Shown here: positions 37,826-46,443 of the stretch, piece after piece
Layout of the letters: each line of letters starts with the position of its first letter
Position numbering within the stretch: the first letter of the stretch is position 1
Assembly (NCBI GenBank): GCA_020049495.1
Contig: JAIFKU010000035.1
Location: 51,350 to 115,349 of the forward strand
Length of the DNA: 64,000 nt
Source of the DNA: Accumulibacter sp.
GTDB lineage: Bacteria > Pseudomonadota > Gammaproteobacteria > Burkholderiales > Rhodocyclaceae
Direction of reading: 5' to 3'
Notes under the pieces: generated by a model
Told to the model about the DNA's origin: nothing
The model's database searches: none
Seen by the model: only the letters and a program-made list of their open reading frames with translations
Position numbers and translations under genes: made by a program

Positions 37826-38110
37826 TAAGATATATCAATTCTAACGCCTCGTGCCGCACCTGCGTTGAACTATGCGGACAGCCAGGGGAAACTGGCACCC
37901 AGATTGTTGACCGGGCTGAAATGCCCGGTGGGCTTGTGCGATTGATTTTTTCCTCGTCCTGCGGCAAGCTTTTTGGCAACATCCTGTTTGCAACGGACAT
38001 GCACTGAATTGCGCTTCTTTCGATATCATGCGACTACTGTGGATATTCGCTGTTATTGTGCTCCGTTCCTCCTGAGCAGGGCTGTGCCGGGCATTTTGTC
38101 GCGGGCATTT
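37826..38110. other. Intergenic region between divergent genes
   Basis: About 285 bases upstream of both the VanZ-family gene (minus) and the transglycosylase promoter (plus). An A/T-rich GATATATC stretch just before 37825 may be part of the VanZ gene promoter. A 105-codon frame starting at 37973 runs through here but has no recognisable features. Confidence 0.4.
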
Positions 38111-38139
38111 TTGACTAAACCCAATTTAATCAATATACT
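38111..38139 (+). promoter_or_regulatory. Sigma-70 promoter of the lytic transglycosylase gene
   Basis: TTGACT (38111-38116) and TATACT (38134-38139) with an ideal 17-base spacer. Transcription should start near 38146, leaving an untranslated leader of about 199 bases. Confidence 0.78.
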
Positions 38140-38145
38140 TCGCCA

Positions 38146-38344
38146 CTTGGTCGTACTGAAACGTCGTACCCGACGCAGTACCCTGTGGAACTCTTCTCTT
38201 CCCTGCGACTCTGAAACAGGGTATCCATTCCGTAGAAGTATTCGCCCAGCGGTCAGTTTTATCGTCCCCTCGGGCTTTGCACCCGCCTAAAACCGTTTGT
38301 CGCACGGCAGGTTTGCGCGATGACAACAGTGAAGGAGAGTGAGC
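38146..38344 (+). promoter_or_regulatory. Long structured 5' leader of unknown function
   Basis: The leader begins with a compound hairpin: GTACTG (38153-38158) pairs with CAGTAC (38176-38181), and inside it CGTCG (38162-38166) pairs with CGACG (38171-38175). ACCCTGT (38180-38186) can pair with ACAGGGT (38216-38222), competing with the first stem. Further short stems (GGG..CCC near 38274, AACC..GGTT near 38293-38315) follow. I could not match it to a riboswitch class I know, so a cis-regulatory RNA is inference only. Confidence 0.45.
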
Positions 38345-39034
38345 ATGTCTGCAACGATTACGCTCAAAAATATGATGGCACGCCGTTCTGATGCCACCTT
38401 GCACCTTGTTCAACACAGTCTGATGCTTGCCGGCCTTTTGCTCGTCATTGGCCTGGGCAGTTTTTTTGCCATTGGTTCGTCGTCTGCCGGAATTTCGAAG
38501 TGGTCTCTGGCCGGAGTCTCCGAGTTGTCAGAATCCATGTACGCGCCGACAGATGAGGGAGTCTCGGCGATTGTCCTGTCGCCACGCATGCAAGGTGCGC
38601 TCAACTATGTGACGCGCCGCTATCGTGTATCTCAGGAAGCGCTAACTCCGGTTTTCGAGCTTGCCCAATTGATCGGGCAGGAGCGCCGCATTGATCCGCT
38701 GCTCATCGTCGCCGTCATTGGTGTCGAGTCGGGATTCAATCCCTTTGCCGAAAGCGCCATGGGCGCTCAGGGCCTGATGCAGATCATCCCGCGCTTTCAT
38801 CTGGACAAGGTGCCGGATGACGCGGGGGACAGGCCTTTTCTCGATCCGGCGATCAACCTCAGAATCGGTGTCAATGTGCTTGAGGAAGCGATCCGGCGAC
38901 GTGGCGGGCTGATTCCCGGACTTCAGTACTACGCCGGATCCTCAGATCCGGAGGGGACTTACGCAAGCAAGGTACTGGCCGAAAAGGAACGTCTGGAGCA
39001 CGCCGCACGCCGTGCTGCGCCACCCAACGCCTAA
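38345..39034 (+). CDS. Lytic transglycosylase (SLT domain), membrane-anchored
   Basis: 229 residues. An N-terminal membrane segment (about residues 27-45) is followed by an SLT/goose-lysozyme-type domain: catalytic Glu128 in VIGVESGFNP, then GAQGLMQI, NLRIGVNVLEEAIRR and QYYAGS. It cleaves peptidoglycan glycan strands with 1,6-anhydro ring formation in the periplasm. AAGGAG lies 7 bases before the ATG; a GTG two codons earlier is less likely. The stop overlaps the convergent plsB stop by 4 bases. Confidence 0.9.
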   Translation: MSATITLKNMMARRSDATLHLVQHSLMLAGLLLVIGLGSFFAIGSSSAGISKWSLAGVSELSESMYAPTDEGVSAIVLSPRMQGALNYVTRRYRVSQEALTPVFELAQLIGQERRIDPLLIVAVIGVESGFNPFAESAMGAQGLMQIIPRFHLDKVPDDAGDRPFLDPAINLRIGVNVLEEAIRRRGGLIPGLQYYAGSSDPEGTYASKVLAEKERLEHAARRAAPPNA

Positions 39035-41499
39035 GTCACCAGCCCGGCGCTGGCCATGCGCCGGATCGTCTGCCTGGCTTCGGCCGGGAGCACCAGTTCG
39101 GCGTGTGCCAGTGGCCGGGTAATGCGCTGATCGAAATGTAAAAGCCCCGTTTCATCCTCGCGCAGCAGATCGGCATCGATGAACTGGGCGATGAGTGCCG
39201 AGAACGTTGTGATCTCCGAATGTTCCGGTGCGTTGAAGGCATAGAGCAGCGTCAGACGCTGCGCCAGCAGATGGCAGTCGTTGACCAGGGTGCGCCGCGA
39301 CCGGCAGCCCGATCCGCAGTTCTGCAACAAAGCCAGCGCGAGAAAGTGGCGTTCGAGTGTCGGGCGTATGGTCTCGCCGAGCAGGCGCAGTTCGGCGAAC
39401 TCCTGACTGTTCGGCTCGGGGGCGGATAGCCGTCCGGGGTCGTTGCGCAGCAGCAGGCCGCGTTCCACATAGACGTCGATGATGGCTGCCGTGGCTGCAG
39501 GAAGCTCTTCCGGAGTCCAGTGCAGGAAGAGTTCCGTGCGCATCAGACTGTAAATTCCAGCCACCGCTTCGGTAACGCGCTGCACGCCGAGATAGCGATT
39601 GTTGTTCAGCAGACAGGCAATCAGCGCCGGCAAGGCAAACAGGTGCAGTACGTTGTTGCGGAAATAGGCCAGCAAGGGCGCCTCGCCTTCCGGAATGCGA
39701 ATCAGGTCGCCCAGCGACTGGGTGATGCGCTCGACGATGCCCAGCCGTTCGACGTAAGCCACAATCTGCCGCGAATCCAGGGTGCATGGAATAGTTATCG
39801 GAGAATAGGGGGCCGTGGTTACCAGGGCCTGGTAATGCTCCAGAAGACGATTGAGAACCTGTTCATCGGCGGTATGCCTCGGCGTGGACAGCAGGGCCAG
39901 AGCGATCAGGTTGACCGGGTTGATCACGGCGGCTTCGTTCAGGCGTCTGGCCAGCTCGGTCGCCGCAGCGTGCGTCGCGTCGCGCGACCAGTCATCGGGC
40001 GCATCTGGATTTTCCTGCGCCCAGCCGGGGCGGTAGGAATCCAGAAAGTCGGCCAGCGCCAGTGGCCTGCCGAAGTTGACATGAACCTTACCGAAAACCT
40101 TCTTGATCCGACGCGCACTTTGCACGACGCTCCACAGGGATTCTTTCTGTTTCGGCTTTCCGGCCAGTTCGCGCAGATAGGTCCGCCCCTCCATGATTTT
40201 CTCGTAGCCGATGTACACCGGCACAAAAACTAGTGGGCGGGCGTGCTCGCGGATGAAACTGCGCACCGTCATGCCCAGAATGCCGGCTTTCGGCGACAGG
40301 GTGCGCCCGCTGCGACTGCGTCCGCCTTCAATGAAATATTCCAGCGGAAAACCGCGCGTCAGCATCAGATGCAGGTATTCATGGAAAACGGCGGCGTAAA
40401 GCGGTTCCCCCTTGAAGCTGCGGCGCAAAAAGAAAGCCCCGCAACGACGCAGCAGCGGGCCGATAAGAAACATGTTGAGGTTGGCGCCAGCGGCAATGTG
40501 CGGTGGCATCAACCCTTGCTGGTGCAACGAGTGCGACAGCAAAAGATAATCGATATGGCTGCGGTGCGTCGGCACATAGACAATACCCTGGCTGGACGCG
40601 ATCTGCGTGACCACGCCAATGTTATGGATCTCGATACCGTCGTAAAGGCGTGTCCATAACCAGGAAAGAAACAGCTCGAAAGCGCGCAGGGCACCATAGG
40701 AATAGTCCGAGGCAATTTCAAGCGCGAAGCGGCGTGCCCGCCGCTGGGCGTCGTCAAGGGTGATGCCCTGCGTGCTGGCCTCTGCGGCCATTGCCGCGCG
40801 CACCGGCGCAGCAGCAAGTAGGGTTCCGATTTGCGTATTGCGGTGCGACAGGTCTGGGCCGATGGCCATCTGGCGCTGACGGCGAAAGTGCACGCGCAAC
40901 ACGCGGGATAGTTTGCGCAGCGCCTGTGCCTGATCTAGGCCTTCAGCGGAAAGCGCGTGCAGCGAAATGGGGGCGTTGAAACGGACCAATACGTTCCGAC
41001 CATGCAGCAGAATGGTCAGCAGACGGCGTAGCGGCCCCGGTTGCCGCCAGGTTTCGGAAAACAGGGCCTTGAGAATCGATTCCTGTTTGTCCGGGCTGCG
41101 TCCCCACAGGATGACAACCGGAACGATCTGTACATCCGGCCCGGTGTTTTCCAGTGCCGAGTGCACCAGAGCGGTCATCAGTGGACTGTGAGCATAACGC
41201 TCGCGTGCCGTCGCGGTAAGCGAATGTTTGCGGTTCAGGAAAAAAACCGAATGCGGGGATTTGTGCCCCGCCAGGCGGACGGGGGCCTGGGCAGAGGGCA
41301 GTCCGGCCAACTGAGCTTCCTGAAAAAGCACCAGCAGGTTGGAAAGATGGTGATCCTGCAGGACATAGCAAACCGGCCTTGACGGATCAAGGCCCAGTTC
41401 CTGCGGGCGTTCCGGGAATACGGTGGTACGTACCCAGTAGAACAGAACCCGGCGGGCCAGGGGAAGGGCCCAGCCGGGCACGTCAAGAAAACCTGCCAT
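39031..41499 (-). CDS. plsB: Glycerol-3-phosphate 1-O-acyltransferase
   Basis: 822 residues, typical PlsB length. The acyltransferase motifs are HRSHID (HX4D, His312-Asp317), G-A-F-F-L-R-R-S-F, EGGRSRSG and VPVYIGYE. It acylates glycerol-3-phosphate with acyl-CoA or acyl-ACP at the inner membrane, the first step of phospholipid synthesis. It is separated from the EF-G-like gene by only 28 bases and may be co-transcribed. Confidence 0.96.
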   Translation of the reverse strand: MAGFLDVPGWALPLARRVLFYWVRTTVFPERPQELGLDPSRPVCYVLQDHHLSNLLVLFQEAQLAGLPSAQAPVRLAGHKSPHSVFFLNRKHSLTATARERYAHSPLMTALVHSALENTGPDVQIVPVVILWGRSPDKQESILKALFSETWRQPGPLRRLLTILLHGRNVLVRFNAPISLHALSAEGLDQAQALRKLSRVLRVHFRRQRQMAIGPDLSHRNTQIGTLLAAAPVRAAMAAEASTQGITLDDAQRRARRFALEIASDYSYGALRAFELFLSWLWTRLYDGIEIHNIGVVTQIASSQGIVYVPTHRSHIDYLLLSHSLHQQGLMPPHIAAGANLNMFLIGPLLRRCGAFFLRRSFKGEPLYAAVFHEYLHLMLTRGFPLEYFIEGGRSRSGRTLSPKAGILGMTVRSFIREHARPLVFVPVYIGYEKIMEGRTYLRELAGKPKQKESLWSVVQSARRIKKVFGKVHVNFGRPLALADFLDSYRPGWAQENPDAPDDWSRDATHAAATELARRLNEAAVINPVNLIALALLSTPRHTADEQVLNRLLEHYQALVTTAPYSPITIPCTLDSRQIVAYVERLGIVERITQSLGDLIRIPEGEAPLLAYFRNNVLHLFALPALIACLLNNNRYLGVQRVTEAVAGIYSLMRTELFLHWTPEELPAATAAIIDVYVERGLLLRNDPGRLSAPEPNSQEFAELRLLGETIRPTLERHFLALALLQNCGSGCRSRRTLVNDCHLLAQRLTLLYAFNAPEHSEITTFSALIAQFIDADLLREDETGLLHFDQRITRPLAHAELVLPAEARQTIRRMASAGLVT

Positions 41500-41527
41500 G
41501 ACGATTGTCTGCTAGCTTTCGCTCCAC

Positions 41528-43585
41528 TCAGTCATCGTCGAGGCCAACCGTCTTGTGTTGCGATGCCAGTTGCTGCTGGGTGGCTGCCGGTACCGGGGCG
41601 AAGTGCGAGAACGTGATGCTGTAGGATCCCTGCCCCCCGGTCAGCGACTTGAGTCGTCCCTGATAATCATCAAGTTCGGCCAGAGGAACCTTGCCGCCGA
41701 TCGACATGCTGCCCACACCGCGCGGTTGTGTTCCGGTGACCTGCCCGCGTTTGCTCGACAGGTCGCCGGTGAGATCGCCGATGGACGCGTCCGGAGCCAG
41801 AATCTCGATGTCGACAACCGGTTCAAGAATGATCGGGCTTGCCGCACGGATGGCGTCGATCGTCGCTTTCCGGCCAGCGGAATAAAAAGCGATGTCCTTG
41901 CTATCGACCGCGTGCGACTTGCCGTCATGGACGATGACGCGCAAATCGTGCACCGGGAACCCGGCGACAACACCGTCTTCCAAAGCCTGACGAACGCCTT
42001 TTTCAACCGCCGCCATGAATACGCCGGGGATGGTACCGCCCTTGACGATATCGACAAACTCGAAGCCAGCACCACGCGCCAGGGGTTCAACACGCAGCAT
42101 CACTTCGCCGAACTGGCCGGCGCCTCCGCTCTGCTTCTTGTGTCGGCAGTGACCTTCGGCCTTGCCGGTGATTGTTTCACGGTAGTCGATCTGCGGCGGC
42201 TTGGTGTCAAGTTCGATCTTGTATTGTTGTGACATGCGTGCCAGCTTGGCGCGCAGGTGCATTTCGCCGAGGCCACGGATGACGGTTTCATTGGTTGTCG
42301 GATGACGCTCGACCTTGAAGCAGGGATCTTCGATTTCAAGCTTGTGCAATACGTCAAAGAGGCGTTGCTCATCGGCCTTTTTCTTGGTTTCGACGGCCAG
42401 GCCTTGCATCGGCTGAGGAAATTCAAGCGGCTTCAGATGGATATGGTCTTCCTCGTGCGAATCATGCAGAACGCAATCGAACTCGATTTCATCAACCTTG
42501 GCGATGGCGCCGATGTCGCCCGGAACGAGCGCCTCAACTTCGAGATATTCCTTGCCCTGCAGGCGGTACAGATGGCCAACCTTGAACGGCCGCTTGAGAT
42601 CACCGACGAAAAGCTGCGAGTCCTTTTTTATGGTGCCCTGATGCACGCGGAAAACACCGAGCTTGCCAATGAAGGGGTCGCTGACCACCTTGAAGACATG
42701 GGCCAGCACATGCTTTCTGGGATCAGGCTCGGCCTGGAAGGGTTGGCTATCCGGCGCACCCGGCTCACCTTTGTAGAACGGTGGCGGATTACCTTCGCTC
42801 GGATTGGGTGCTAGTTTAGCCAAGGCATCGAGCAACTGGGGGACGCCGGCTCCGGTTTTTGCCGAAACAAAAAGTATCGGAATCAGATGACCGGCGCGCA
42901 GCGCCTTCTCGAAAGGAGCGTGCAGTTCATCCAGACTGGGATCGGTACCCTCGTCAAGGTAGCGGGCGAGGAGGTCTTCGTCTTCCTCGACGATCTGGTC
43001 GATCAGCGCGCGGTGGGCGACGGCGACCGATTCGAAGTCGCTTTCGCCGCTGTCGTGGCCGAGCAGTTCAACGACATCCTGGCCATCGTGCGTGGGCAGG
43101 TCGAGCAGCATGCATTCGCGCCCGAAACGTTCGCGAATTTCACCGACCAGTTTGGGCAGATCGACGTTGTCCGCATCGATCTTGTTGATGACAATCATGC
43201 GGCAAAGATTGCGGTTCGCAGCGAACTTCATCATCCGTTCGGTCGATAGTTCGATGCCGGTTTGCGCATTGATCACGATCAGTGCCGTGTCAACTGCCGC
43301 CAGAGCGCCAATGGCCGGTCCGGCGAAATCCGGGTAACCCGGGGTGTCGATCATGTGCACCTGAACATCCAGCCAGTTGAAACTGGCCATGGCGGAATTG
43401 AGTGAATACCCGAGTTCTTTCTCCTGCGGGTCAAAATCGCAAACGGTGTTGCCTTTTTCTACCAGTCCCCTGCTGGCAATGGCGCCGGCCGCAGCAAGCA
43501 GGGTTTCGGCAAGCGTAGTTTTGCCGGCCGCACCGTGGCCAACGAGCGCGACGGTACGAAGATTGACGGTGGTGTTCTGACCCAT
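41528..43585 (-). CDS. Elongation factor G-like GTPase (EF-G paralogue)
   Basis: 685 residues with the EF-G domain order: GTPase domain with G1 GHGAAGKTT, DTPGYPDFAG and NKID; domain II; domain III with GLGEMHL; domain IV with QSGGAGQFGEV; and domain V with GSYSITFSHF. The P-loop GHGAAGKT differs from the GHVDAGKT of canonical translocase EF-G, and the gene is not in a ribosomal-protein operon. This marks it as the EF-G-like paralogue group whose role in ribosome recycling or stress is not settled. The start at 43585 is supported by GGGAG 5 bases upstream. Confidence 0.9.
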   Translation of the reverse strand: MGQNTTVNLRTVALVGHGAAGKTTLAETLLAAAGAIASRGLVEKGNTVCDFDPQEKELGYSLNSAMASFNWLDVQVHMIDTPGYPDFAGPAIGALAAVDTALIVINAQTGIELSTERMMKFAANRNLCRMIVINKIDADNVDLPKLVGEIRERFGRECMLLDLPTHDGQDVVELLGHDSGESDFESVAVAHRALIDQIVEEDEDLLARYLDEGTDPSLDELHAPFEKALRAGHLIPILFVSAKTGAGVPQLLDALAKLAPNPSEGNPPPFYKGEPGAPDSQPFQAEPDPRKHVLAHVFKVVSDPFIGKLGVFRVHQGTIKKDSQLFVGDLKRPFKVGHLYRLQGKEYLEVEALVPGDIGAIAKVDEIEFDCVLHDSHEEDHIHLKPLEFPQPMQGLAVETKKKADEQRLFDVLHKLEIEDPCFKVERHPTTNETVIRGLGEMHLRAKLARMSQQYKIELDTKPPQIDYRETITGKAEGHCRHKKQSGGAGQFGEVMLRVEPLARGAGFEFVDIVKGGTIPGVFMAAVEKGVRQALEDGVVAGFPVHDLRVIVHDGKSHAVDSKDIAFYSAGRKATIDAIRAASPIILEPVVDIEILAPDASIGDLTGDLSSKRGQVTGTQPRGVGSMSIGGKVPLAELDDYQGRLKSLTGGQGSYSITFSHFAPVPAATQQQLASQHKTVGLDDD

Positions 43586-43871
43586 GTTTTCTCCCAATAA
43601 TGTCGAATGCGCTCTGCTTGGAGCAAGAACCAGACAATGCCCCGCGCAGAGCAACTGACTACTCAAGATCCATCCTCAACTTTTTGCATTCTACCCTTTG
43701 TGGACGGTTTACAAAGTGGCGTCAAGTACTCTTCGGGAAGCATTTGATTCTCTGGAATAAATGTGCCGAAAACCTGATCCGGAAATATCGAGCGCCCTAT
43801 TTAATGCATGGAAACCTTTAGCCAGTGGGGGTTTCAGCCTGTTTTCCATCAGGCAATCAAGGAACTTTGCA

Positions 43872-43900
43872 TTGACCTTGCTGGCGCGCAAGCAGATAAT
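43872..43900 (+). promoter_or_regulatory. Sigma-70 promoter of the methylmalonyl-CoA decarboxylase operon
   Basis: TTGACC (43872-43877) and GATAAT (43895-43900) separated by 17 bases, placing the transcript start near 43907, about 53 bases before the mmdA ATG. The rest of the 374-base space from 43586 shows nothing else identifiable. Confidence 0.65.
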
Positions 43901-43959
43901 TGCGCCTTTGTTTTCAATTGCTCACCCTTTTGCAGGGCGCATTGCCGGAGGAAGTACTG

Positions 43960-45519
43960 ATGACGATGGACGGAAAGACCAAGAAGCACCTGGAGGTGTT
44001 GCGCGAGATGCGCACCCGCGCTGTACTTGGAGGCGGTCAGCAGCGTATCGACCAGCAACACGAGCGCGGCAAGATGACCGCCAGGGAACGCCTGGCCCTG
44101 TTGCTTGATGAGGGCTCCTTCCAGGAATTTGGTGCGCTGGCAACCCACGATTTCAGTGCTTTTGGCCTGGACAAGCATCGTTATCCCGGCGACGGCATCG
44201 TGACCGGCTTCGGCAAGATCAATGGCCGTCGCGTTGCTGTTTTTGCACAGGATTTCACCGTTCTTGGCGGTTCATTCTCCGAAGTTCAGTCGCAGAAAAT
44301 CAGCCGGATTCAGGATCTGGCGCTGGAATCCGGAATCCCGGTGATCGGCCTCAATGATTCGGGTGGCGCGCGCATTCAGGAAGGTGTGCGCAGTCTGGCG
44401 GCTTACGGTGAAGTGTTCGTGCGTAACGTACTTGCTTCCGGCGTGGTGCCGCAGATTTCCGTCATTCTCGGCCCATGTGCCGGCGGTGCCGTATATTCGC
44501 CGGCATTGACCGATTTCGTCATCATGGGCGGTGATAGCTGCATGTTCCTGACCGGTCCTGAAGTCATCAAGGCGGTGACCGGCGAGCAGGTCACCGCACT
44601 CGACCTCGGCGGCGCCGATGTGCACGCCGGTCGCAGTGGCGTCGCTCACCTAGCGACCGATACCGAGGTTGAAGCGCTGGCATTGACCAAGCTACTGCTC
44701 AGCTATCTGCCGCAGAACAACAACGAGGATCCACCGCAGATCACTCCGGAAGATCCGATCAACCGCATGGACGAGTCGCTCAACGATCTGATTCCGGACG
44801 GCGAAAACACGCCGTACGACATTCGTGATGCGATCGGATCGGTTTTCGACCAGGACAGCTTCCTCGAGATCCAGCCGAATTTTGCCGCCAATGCGGTGAT
44901 CGGCTTTGCCCGTCTCGACGGTTATTCGGTCGGTATCGTCGCCAACCAGCCGTGCTTCATGTCGGGGGCGCTAAATATCGACGCGTCCGACAAGATTGCC
45001 CGCTTCATCCGCCTGTGTGACGCCTTCAATGTGCCGATCATCACCTTCGTCGATTGTCCGGGCTTCCTGCCGGGTACCGGCCAGGAATACGGTGGCGTCA
45101 TCCGTCACGGTGCAAAGATCATTTATGCCTACTGCGAAGCTACGGTGCCGAAGATTTCCATCGTGACCCGCAAGGCCATGGGTGGTGCCTACGTGGCCAT
45201 GGGGTCGAAACAGATGCGCAACGACGTGACCTTTGCCTGGCCGACCGCGCAGATTGCCGTCATGGGGGCGGAAGCTGCCGTCCGTGTTCTCTTCCGTCAG
45301 GAAATCAAGAGCGCACCTGATCCGGCGCTGCGCGAGCAAGAGCTGCTCGCCGAGTACCGCGAGAAGTTTTTCAACCCCTATCGCGCTGCCGACGTCGGGC
45401 AGATCGACGAAGTCATCGAGCCGCGCGAAACACGCCCGCGCCTCGTTCGCGCGCTCGAAGTCCTGCGTACCAAAGTGCAGATGAATCCGGCCAAGAAACA
45501 CGGCCTGACGCCGATCTGA
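43960..45519 (+). CDS. mmdA: Methylmalonyl-CoA decarboxylase carboxyltransferase (alpha) subunit
   Basis: 519 residues of the acyl-CoA carboxyltransferase family. The N-terminal crotonase-like half has [14 protein letters not shown] and [12 protein letters not shown]; the C-terminal half has FVDCPGFLPGTGQEYGGVIRHGAK and TRKAMGGAYVAMGS. It moves the carboxyl group of (S)-methylmalonyl-CoA to the biotin carrier. The genes that follow encode gamma, biotin and beta subunits, so this is a sodium-pump decarboxylase rather than a plain carboxylase. GGAGG sits 8 bases before the ATG. A different acyl-CoA such as glutaconyl-CoA is possible but less likely with methylmalonyl-CoA mutase next door. Confidence 0.9.
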   Translation: MTMDGKTKKHLEVLREMRTRAVLGGGQQRIDQQHERGKMTARERLALLLDEGSFQEFGALATHDFSAFGLDKHRYPGDGIVTGFGKINGRRVAVFAQDFTVLGGSFSEVQSQKISRIQDLALESGIPVIGLNDSGGARIQEGVRSLAAYGEVFVRNVLASGVVPQISVILGPCAGGAVYSPALTDFVIMGGDSCMFLTGPEVIKAVTGEQVTALDLGGADVHAGRSGVAHLATDTEVEALALTKLLLSYLPQNNNEDPPQITPEDPINRMDESLNDLIPDGENTPYDIRDAIGSVFDQDSFLEIQPNFAANAVIGFARLDGYSVGIVANQPCFMSGALNIDASDKIARFIRLCDAFNVPIITFVDCPGFLPGTGQEYGGVIRHGAKIIYAYCEATVPKISIVTRKAMGGAYVAMGSKQMRNDVTFAWPTAQIAVMGAEAAVRVLFRQEIKSAPDPALREQELLAEYREKFFNPYRAADVGQIDEVIEPRETRPRLVRALEVLRTKVQMNPAKKHGLTPI

Positions 45520-45532
45520 TGCGGGGATACTC

Positions 45533-45937
45533 ATGGAGAATTTAGCGTGGGGTTTTCAAATGACCGTCCTCGGAATGGGGCTGGTCTTTGCGTTACTTGG
45601 TCTGCTCTGGGCCTTGCTGACGGTCGTTCTCATTCTTGACAAGGAGCCGAAGGCGCCGGTGTCGGAACAAGAAACGCATGCCGAAGCCGAGCGTATCGCG
45701 GCAGTCGCCGATGATGCGGTCGGTGCACAGGTTCCCGAACCGGCTACCGTCAACGGCATGCAGGCCGATCTGGTCGCGGCGATTCTCATCGCGACGATGA
45801 AACACAAACTGACACTGCGGCGCCAGGCGGCGCCCATCATGCGCACCTACTGGCCGGGCAGTCAATTGTTCGCCAGCCGTTGGGTCGCTGCGGGCCGGAC
45901 ACGGCAAAACTACACTTGGCAGCCGAGAGGAAAATAA
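45533..45937 (+). CDS. Na+-pump decarboxylase small membrane subunit (OadG family)
   Basis: 134 residues: a single N-terminal membrane helix (about residues 9-36, MTVLGMGLVFALLGLLWALL) then an acidic, A/E-rich stretch and a short basic tail. This is the architecture of OadG/MmdD, which anchors and assembles the decarboxylase complex and coordinates Zn2+ in OadG. Position between mmdA and the biotin carrier matches mmdADCB order. The stop overlaps the next start (TAATG). Sequence similarity in this family is low, so the assignment leans on context. Confidence 0.82.
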   Translation: MENLAWGFQMTVLGMGLVFALLGLLWALLTVVLILDKEPKAPVSEQETHAEAERIAAVADDAVGAQVPEPATVNGMQADLVAAILIATMKHKLTLRRQAAPIMRTYWPGSQLFASRWVAAGRTRQNYTWQPRGK

Positions 45938-46440
45938 TGCGACGTTATAAATTGGATATCAGTGATCGTGAGTTCGTAATCGACGTTCAGGAACTTGCCG
46001 CCGACCGTTTTGCGGTAGTCGTTGGCGATACCTCGTACGAAGTCACGCTCTCGAGCGACGAGAACCTTGGCGAAGCAGCGATCACGCCGGGCTTCCAGGC
46101 CGGAACGGGTGCAGCGCCACGCATCGTCGCGGTCAACACGGCGCCGCGTGTCATCCAGCAACCGGCGCCAGTTGCCGCCGCATCCGCAGCACCGGCAGCG
46201 CGCAAGCCGGCCGGTGGTGGCAAGGGCGCGCTGACGGCGCCGATGCCGGGCGTCATTCTTGAAATCAACGTCAAGGCCGGCGACCAGATTACGCGTGGAC
46301 AGCAAGTCGCGATCCTCGACGCGATGAAAATGCACAACGTCATCGGCGCCCCGCGCGCCGGTACGGTCGGCGAAGTTTTCGTAACGGCAGGCCAGAGTGT
46401 CGACCACGGTGACGCGATCATCAAATTCAAGGAGGATTGA
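45937..46440 (+). CDS. mmdC: Biotin carrier subunit of methylmalonyl-CoA decarboxylase
   Basis: 167 residues: a variable N-terminal part, an Ala/Pro-rich flexible hinge (about 70-95), and a biotinyl domain with Lys131 in DAMKMHN. The lysine carries biotin and shuttles CO2 between the carboxyltransferase and the membrane beta subunit. GAGGA lies 5 bases upstream and the ATG overlaps the OadG stop by one base; upstream in-frame codons are rejected. A relatively long N-terminal segment compared with minimal MmdC proteins is noted. Confidence 0.92.
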   Translation: MRRYKLDISDREFVIDVQELAADRFAVVVGDTSYEVTLSSDENLGEAAITPGFQAGTGAAPRIVAVNTAPRVIQQPAPVAAASAAPAARKPAGGGKGALTAPMPGVILEINVKAGDQITRGQQVAILDAMKMHNVIGAPRAGTVGEVFVTAGQSVDHGDAIIKFKED

Positions 46441-46443
46441 GCG

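Noticed and set aside
37973-38290. 105-codon plus-strand open frame in the transglycosylase upstream region
   Set aside because: It overlaps the promoter and structured leader, and its text shows no domain or signal features.
38146-38344. Possible c-di-GMP, guanidine or SAM riboswitch in the leader
   Set aside because: The conserved core bases of those classes are not present in order, so it is reported only as an unassigned structured leader.
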